Shown here piece after piece: positions 60,123-64,000 of a DNA stretch of 64,000 nt. Below the pieces are notes generated by a model that saw nothing but the letters and a program-made list of their open reading frames with translations, did no database searches and had not been told where the DNA came from. How positions within the stretch are numbered: position 1 is the stretch's first letter; the number at the start of each line of letters is the position of its first letter. The stretch spans positions 682,001 to 746,000 of the forward strand of contig NZ_JALLGK010000001.1 of the NCBI RefSeq assembly GCF_023072595.1, written 5' to 3'. Source of the DNA: Streptomyces sp. XM4193 (GTDB taxonomy: Bacteria; Actinomycetota; Actinomycetes; Streptomycetales; Streptomycetaceae). A program made the translations under genes and the position numbers.

Positions 60123-60143
60123 CGCCGGGCCCCGAGCCCGGCG
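60123..60143. terminator. Hairpin between convergent genes
   Basis: CGCCGGGC - CCCGA - GCCCGGCG, 52 nt past the membrane-protein stop and upstream of the convergent oxidoreductase end. A plausible bidirectional terminator. Confidence 0.45.
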
Positions 60144-60296
60144 TCCGGTTGCCCTCGGCCGGCAGCCTGTCGTCCGTCGCAGGCCGGTTCCCGCCCGCCG
60201 CCTCTTCTTCCGACGTTCCCGTCCGCCGGGCCGGGGCTGTCGGCCGTCGGCCCGGCGGTGGCCGTTCCGGCCCGGTGCGGCGGGTGGCCGACCTCC

Positions 60297-61586
60297 TCAG
60301 CCGGTCGGGGCGGTGACCGACCGGACGAACGCGGCCTCGGTCTCGGCGGTGGCGAGGTGGGCGTTGATGTGGGCGCCGGCCAGAGCCCCCGCGGCGGCGG
60401 ACTGGCCGACCTGGGCGGTGGGGTCGGCGACGTTCCCCGCCGCCCACACGCCCGGCACCCCGGTCGTACCGGCGAGCCCGGTGACGACCCTGCGGCCCAT
60501 CCCGCCCGGCAGCTCCTCCATCGGGAGACCGAGCGCGTCCAGCCCGTCGGTCCGGGCGACCATCGTGCTCGCGACAGCCAGCACCCGCCGGGCCGCGAAC
60601 TCACCGCCGGCCAACCGCACTCCGGCGACACCGCTGCCCGCGCCGCTGCCGTCCGCGCGGCTGTCGGCCGGTTCGCCACTGCCCGCGTCACTGCCGTCCG
60701 CGGTCCTGCCGGACCCGGCGCTGCCGTCCGCGGCGCGTACGACCTCGGTCACCGGGGTGTCGACGATGCGGATGCCGCGGGCGGCGAAGCGTGCGCGGGT
60801 GTCCTCGTCCAGCTCGGTGCCGCGGGTGAAGTAGACGAGATCGTCGGTCAGTTGGCGGAACAGCAGCGCGTGGTGGGCCGAGGCGGGGCCGACGGCGAGG
60901 ATGCCGATGGGCGCGTCCCGCACCTCCCAGCCGTGGCAGTAGGGGCAGTGCACCACCCCGCGCCCCCAGTGCTCCGCCAGGCCCGGGATCTCCGGCAACC
61001 CGTCCCGTACGCCGGTGGCCACGAGCAGACGGCGCGCGGTGAGGGCGCGACCGTCGGCCAGCGTCACGGTGAACAGCGGATCGTCCGCCGGAAGCACCTC
61101 CGAACGTGGTGTTGCGGCGGTGGCCCGCTCCGCCGCTGCAGGTCCCACCGGTACGGCGGAGACGACGGTGCCGTGTGCCACCAACCCGCCGTACCGACGC
61201 ACCTCAGCCCTGCCGCGGCGCAGGAGTTCGGCCGGTGGTGTGCCGTCCAGCGCGAAGAGCCCGTGGACGCCTGCCGCGGGAGCGTTGCGCGGAGCACCGC
61301 TGTCCAGTACGAGAACCGAGCGGCGCGAACGGGCGAGCATCAGCGCGCCGTTCAGCCCCGCGGCACCGCCGCCGATCACCACCGCGTCGAGCGTTCCGTC
61401 CGGGATCGCGTCGCCCGGGTCGGCTGCGTTTCCCGGGTCGGCTGCGTCGCTCGGGTCGAACGCGTCGCTCGGGTCGAACGCGCCGCTCGGGTCGATCGGG
61501 TCGCCCGTGTCGTCCAAGGCGGCGGCACGATCGGTGCCGGGGTGTTTCGCGGTGCCGGTGTTGTTCCCGGTGTCTGTGCTGCTCAT
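60297..61586 (-). CDS. Thioredoxin-reductase-like NAD(P)/FAD-dependent oxidoreductase
   Basis: A 429-residue flavoprotein of the thioredoxin-reductase-like group. Residues about 30-62 are a tandem repeat DPSDAFDPSDAADPGNAADP, probably disordered. The FAD fold begins LDAVVIGGGAAGLNGALMLA. The redox motif is VVHCPYCHGWE (CxxC). The NAD(P) region reads APIGILAVGPASAHHALLFR, and a C-terminal GVWAAGNVADPTAQVGQSAA (GD-like motif) closes it. Ser/Gly/Asp inserts (about 290-325) are unusual. ATG 61586. It is divergent from an XRE/cupin regulator, a pairing that suggests direct control and a redox or thiol role; bacilliredoxin or bacillithiol-type partners are not evident. Confidence 0.9.
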   Translation of the reverse strand: MSSTDTGNNTGTAKHPGTDRAAALDDTGDPIDPSGAFDPSDAFDPSDAADPGNAADPGDAIPDGTLDAVVIGGGAAGLNGALMLARSRRSVLVLDSGAPRNAPAAGVHGLFALDGTPPAELLRRGRAEVRRYGGLVAHGTVVSAVPVGPAAAERATAATPRSEVLPADDPLFTVTLADGRALTARRLLVATGVRDGLPEIPGLAEHWGRGVVHCPYCHGWEVRDAPIGILAVGPASAHHALLFRQLTDDLVYFTRGTELDEDTRARFAARGIRIVDTPVTEVVRAADGSAGSGRTADGSDAGSGEPADSRADGSGAGSGVAGVRLAGGEFAARRVLAVASTMVARTDGLDALGLPMEELPGGMGRRVVTGLAGTTGVPGVWAAGNVADPTAQVGQSAAAGALAGAHINAHLATAETEAAFVRSVTAPTG

Positions 61587-61765
61587 CTGCTTCGCCTCCT
61601 GCGGAGTGGCTCCGGCGGCCGGGTGCGGGATCTCGGACCGGTGGCCGATCGGTGCGGGTCGCTGCGGGTGCGGGAGCCGGTCGGGTGGTGCGGTGCGGTC
61701 CGTCTCGCGTCGTCGCCGTCACCGCCTGCTCGGCATCCCTCTTCTTCTTGCACGCTAGGCAGGTT

Positions 61766-61800
61766 TGCGATGCACGCATAACATTTTGCGTATGACGCAA
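61766..61800. promoter_or_regulatory. Two TGCG/CGCA palindromes at the XRE start, candidate operators
   Basis: TGCGATGCACGCA (61766-61778) and TTGCGTATGACGCAA (61786-61800). The second is a 6-bp inverted repeat centred on the ATG of the XRE gene. Both lie in the divergent promoter shared with the oxidoreductase. Confidence 0.55.
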
Positions 61801-62367
61801 GAAGACGGCGATCTCGACGGCCTCGTACGCAAACGGGTCCGTGCCCTGCGGCTGGCACGGGGCTGGTCGCTGGAGGAACTGGCACGACGAGCCCACCTGA
61901 GCCAGTCCACCCTCAGCCGCATCGAGAACGGCGGTCGGCGGCTGGCGTTGGACAGCCTGGTCACCCTGGCCCGCGCGCTGGACACCACCCTGGACCAACT
62001 CGTCGAGAGCGCCTCGGACGACGTGGTCATCAGCCCCGTCGTCGACGCCGCGCACGGGGCGATGCTCTGGCCGGTGCGCAGCGACCCCGGCGTCACCGTG
62101 GTGCGCCGCCGACTGACCGAGCCGCCCGCCGAGAACCCGGCGCGCATGTACGCCCACCCCGGACGGGAGTGGCTGGTCGTCCTCTCCGGCACCGCCGTAC
62201 TGCTGCTGGGGAACCGGCGCCTTCGGGTCGAGACCAACCAGGCCGCCGAGTTCGCCACCATGCTGCCGCATGCCATCGGAGCCGAGGGTGGGCAACCGTG
62301 CGAGATCCTCGGCATCTTCGACCGCGACGCCCACCGTGACCACACGCGCCGCAGCGAAAGCGTCTGA
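61792..62367 (+). CDS. XRE-family regulator with C-terminal cupin domain
   Basis: A 191-residue regulator. Residues 10-65 are an XRE helix-turn-helix (VRALRLARGWSLEELARRA, HLSQSTLSRIENGGRRLALD). Residues 110-180 form a cupin barrel (MYAHPGREWLVVLSGTAVLL, NQAAEFATMLPHAIGAEGG), probably the ligand-binding part. ATG 61792 lies in the middle of a palindrome and has no ribosome site, so the mRNA is probably leaderless and self-repressed. It is divergent from the FAD oxidoreductase, the likely target. Confidence 0.92.
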   Translation: MTQEDGDLDGLVRKRVRALRLARGWSLEELARRAHLSQSTLSRIENGGRRLALDSLVTLARALDTTLDQLVESASDDVVISPVVDAAHGAMLWPVRSDPGVTVVRRRLTEPPAENPARMYAHPGREWLVVLSGTAVLLLGNRRLRVETNQAAEFATMLPHAIGAEGGQPCEILGIFDRDAHRDHTRRSESV

Positions 62368-62461
62368 ACTCGCGACCGGTGAGCGGCGGCGGGACGCGCC
62401 CGCGTGCGACCGTACGCGTGCGGGCCCGTACGCGTACGCCTGGCCCGCGTCGTCGTGCGAA

Positions 62462-62929
62462 CTACCGGCCCGTTCCCCTGCGTTCCGCCCGACGCCGCGC
62501 GGCATCGTGCGCCGTGCGCAGCAGGGCCAGCGCCGACTCGTACGTGCGCGCCCCGGGATTGACGATCGACACCCACCCCTGCGCCCGGTACACCGGGTGT
62601 GCGAAGACGACATCGGTGGCGGTGAAGTGCGCGGGCGCCGCGTCGGTGCGCGGGCTCTCGCCGGTCAGCTCGGTGAACAGCTCGGCGCCGACGCGGATGT
62701 TCAGCCGTCGCCGGTCGGCGCGGTCGAGGTCGTTGGTGGTGTCACCGGGAAGGTTCTTGGTGACGACGGTCGCGTACGGCTGTTCGCGCTGTGGGACGCG
62801 GCCGTCCGGCGCCCAGTAGAAGAAGTGGTCGCCCACTGCGATCTCGGGATACCCGTCGCCCGCCACGGGGGCGAGCTCCAGAACTCCGGGAAACGTGCGG
62901 ACACTTTCGAGGATTCGGTCCATGCTCAT
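62462..62929 (-). CDS. DUF6194 family protein
   Basis: A 155-residue soluble protein. MSMDRILESVRTFPGVLELA, GDHFFYWAPDGRVPQREQPY, ATVVTKNLPGDTTNDLDRAD and DVVFAHPVYRAQGWVSIVNP match the DUF6194 pattern of actinobacteria. Its function is unknown; the YjbR/MmcQ-like size and the ALALLRTAHDAARRR C-terminus suggest a DNA- or ligand-binding alpha/beta fold. ATG 62929 is used. It is divergent from the double-MerR regulator with only 39 nt between, including a strong palindrome, so the regulator very likely controls it. Confidence 0.82.
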   Translation of the reverse strand: MSMDRILESVRTFPGVLELAPVAGDGYPEIAVGDHFFYWAPDGRVPQREQPYATVVTKNLPGDTTNDLDRADRRRLNIRVGAELFTELTGESPRTDAAPAHFTATDVVFAHPVYRAQGWVSIVNPGARTYESALALLRTAHDAARRRAERRGTGR

Positions 62930-62931
62930 GG

Positions 62932-62949
62932 TTCAAGCGTGTGCTTGAA
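62932..62949. promoter_or_regulatory. MerR-type operator between DUF6194 and the MerR gene
   Basis: TTCAAGCGTGTGCTTGAA: perfect 7-bp arms with a 4-nt centre. The CAAG/CTTG half-sites are typical of MerR-family operators (compare SoxR and TipA sites). It sits between the two divergent starts. Confidence 0.65.
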
Positions 62950-62968
62950 GTGCCGGTGGAGGGTTGGG

Positions 62969-63838
62969 ATGAACCGATCGGACGCGGAGTCGGCCGCGCC
63001 GGAGAAGTGGATGAACACGTCGGCCGTGGCCGCCGCCTCCGGCTACTCGGTGCAGCAGGTGCGAAACCTGGAGGCGTGCGGCGTTCTCCCCGCCGCGCCC
63101 CGCGCGGAGAACGGCTACCGGCACTTCGCCGCCGTACACCTCCAAACCCTCCACGCGTACCGTGCGCTCGCCCTGGCGGTCGGCCCCGTCGCGGCCCGAA
63201 CGGCGATGCGCCGGCTCCGCGACCTGCCCCACGACCGGGGCGCCGCGTTGATCTGCGCCTTCCACGCCGGGCTCAACGAGGAACGCGAGCAGGCTCTCGC
63301 GGCCCGCCGCGCCCTGGAGACCATCAACGCCGAACCAGCGCACGACACCGGCCCCACGCACCACACCGGCCCCGCGGACGACCCCATGCACGGCACCGAC
63401 CCTGCGGACGACCCCATGCACGACACCGACCCTGCGGACGACTCCGCTGACGGCGGGGACGACTCCATGACCATCACGGAGCTGTCGCAGGCGCTCGGAG
63501 TCAGGCCGTCCACACTCCGCTTCTGGGAGTCGGCCGGACTGGTGGCGCCGCAACGGATCGCCACCCGTGCCGGCAGCGTCCGCCGCTACCACCTGCCCGC
63601 GATCCGGGAGGCCCGTATCACCGCGGCCCTGCGCGCCGCTGGCTACCGCGTCCCGGACGTACGCCGCGCCCTCACCGCGATTCGCGACCTCCACGACGTG
63701 CGCGACCCGCTCGCCGCACTCGACGCCCGACTGGACGCCATCGCCCACCGCTCCCTCACCCTCCTCCGCGCCGGCGCCCTCCTCGCCGACCTCCTCACCC
63801 CACCCGCCCCGACAACCCCACCTGGCCCGGTGGCGTAG
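62969..63838 (+). CDS. MerR-family regulator with two HTH domains
   Basis: A 289-residue protein with two MerR-type winged helices. The first is near residues 15-85 (MNTSAVAAASGYSVQQVRNL, EACGVLPAAPRAENGYRHFA). The second is near 165-235 (MTITELSQALGVRPSTLRFW, ESAGLVAPQRIATRAGSVRR). Between them is a hydrophilic linker of Asp/Pro/His repeats (DPADDPMHGTDPADDPMHDT) encoded by a 30-bp tandem repeat. MerR proteins normally carry one HTH and dimerise; this one could bind a site as a pseudo-dimer. ATG 62969 follows GGTGGAGGG. It is divergent from the DUF6194 gene, with a MerR-like palindrome between. Confidence 0.88.
   Translation: MNRSDAESAAPEKWMNTSAVAAASGYSVQQVRNLEACGVLPAAPRAENGYRHFAAVHLQTLHAYRALALAVGPVAARTAMRRLRDLPHDRGAALICAFHAGLNEEREQALAARRALETINAEPAHDTGPTHHTGPADDPMHGTDPADDPMHDTDPADDSADGGDDSMTITELSQALGVRPSTLRFWESAGLVAPQRIATRAGSVRRYHLPAIREARITAALRAAGYRVPDVRRALTAIRDLHDVRDPLAALDARLDAIAHRSLTLLRAGALLADLLTPPAPTTPPGPVA
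63374..63433. repeat. 30-bp tandem repeat in the MerR linker
   Basis: Two copies of a 30-bp unit beginning gcggacgaccccatgcac, one mismatch apart, plus a partial third. The unit is a multiple of 3, so copy changes alter linker length without frameshift. Confidence 0.85.
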
Positions 63839-64000
63839 GTGCTGCGGAACGCGCATTCCGTCGTACGCCTCGGCTGACCGTGGGCGCGCCGTTCCGGCTG
63901 TCGTACGGCGGGTTGACGGTTCGGGAGAACGGCTGGAACTGGACCGGTGGGCCCGGAAGTTGCCGACCGGGCCGGTCTGCCGGAGCCGCCGACAGAGCGG
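63839..64000. other. Right edge, no feature
   Basis: The last 162 nt of the window have no start codon with supporting context and no coding bias strong enough to call a partial gene. Confidence 0.4.

Overview
The window is high-GC actinobacterial chromosome, almost certainly Streptomyces or a close relative. The reasons are very strong G/C bias at third codon positions, frequent GTG and TTG starts, 4-nt overlapping operons, a conservon-type kinase/roadblock pair, a c-di-AMP (ydaO-type) riboswitch ahead of a cell-wall peptidase, and DUF1707, DUF7848-like and DUF6194 families. The species cannot be named from the sequence alone.

Layout. 1-3.5 kb: the 5' part of hrpA (helicase, runs off the left edge) and a small ABM-fold gene. 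3.9-8.7 kb: an accessory tRNA-associated region in which a Phe-Asp-Glu tRNA operon occurs three times, two copies being decayed. The copies are separated by cargo: a frameshifted gene pair, a Uma2-type nuclease, a YefM/YoeB toxin-antitoxin pair and an uncharacterised protein. 8.9-14.2 kb: core genes (membrane metallophosphoesterase, zincin-like metallopeptidase, DEAD-box helicase with a long leader, tRNA-Lys). 14.5-17.0 kb: XRE/PLD regulator plus NUDIX hydrolase, divergent from a three-gene overlapping operon of unknown function. 17.2-20.6 kb: an FAD oxidoreductase and a PLP aminotransferase. 21.4-24.6 kb: a truncated conservon (kinase and roadblock only). 24.7-29.5 kb: a complete branched-chain amino-acid ABC importer with fused permeases. 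29.9-34.8 kb: FAD monooxygenase, secreted esterase, and a STAND-like protein with a broken P-loop.

34.9-41.5 kb: a glycosyltransferase-like gene with slippage-prone repeats, an unknown gene, and a likely co-transcribed DJ-1/PfpI - transketolase - baeRF (Vms1-like) group that looks stress related. 42.2-46.1 kb: a heterodimeric ABC exporter with complementary degenerate ATP sites. 46.2-50.4 kb: an FtsX-type ABC system divergent from a NarL-type two-component system. 50.6-51.9 kb: riboswitch-controlled M23 peptidase. 52.2-56.2 kb: a PucR-type regulator divergent from a ferredoxin-reductase/acyl desaturase pair. 56.8-60.1 kb: PRC-barrel/YsnF stress protein, DUF1707 protein and an acidic membrane protein. 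60.3-63.8 kb: FAD oxidoreductase divergent from its likely XRE regulator, and a DUF6194 gene divergent from a double-MerR regulator.

The most unusual signals are the triplicated tRNA locus with cargo; two perfect interleaved 8-bp inverted repeats (pseudoknot topology) upstream of the secreted esterase; and a 7-bp tandem repeat inside the glycosyltransferase-like gene that could switch its frame. Function calls come from reading motifs and general similarity; no database search was run.
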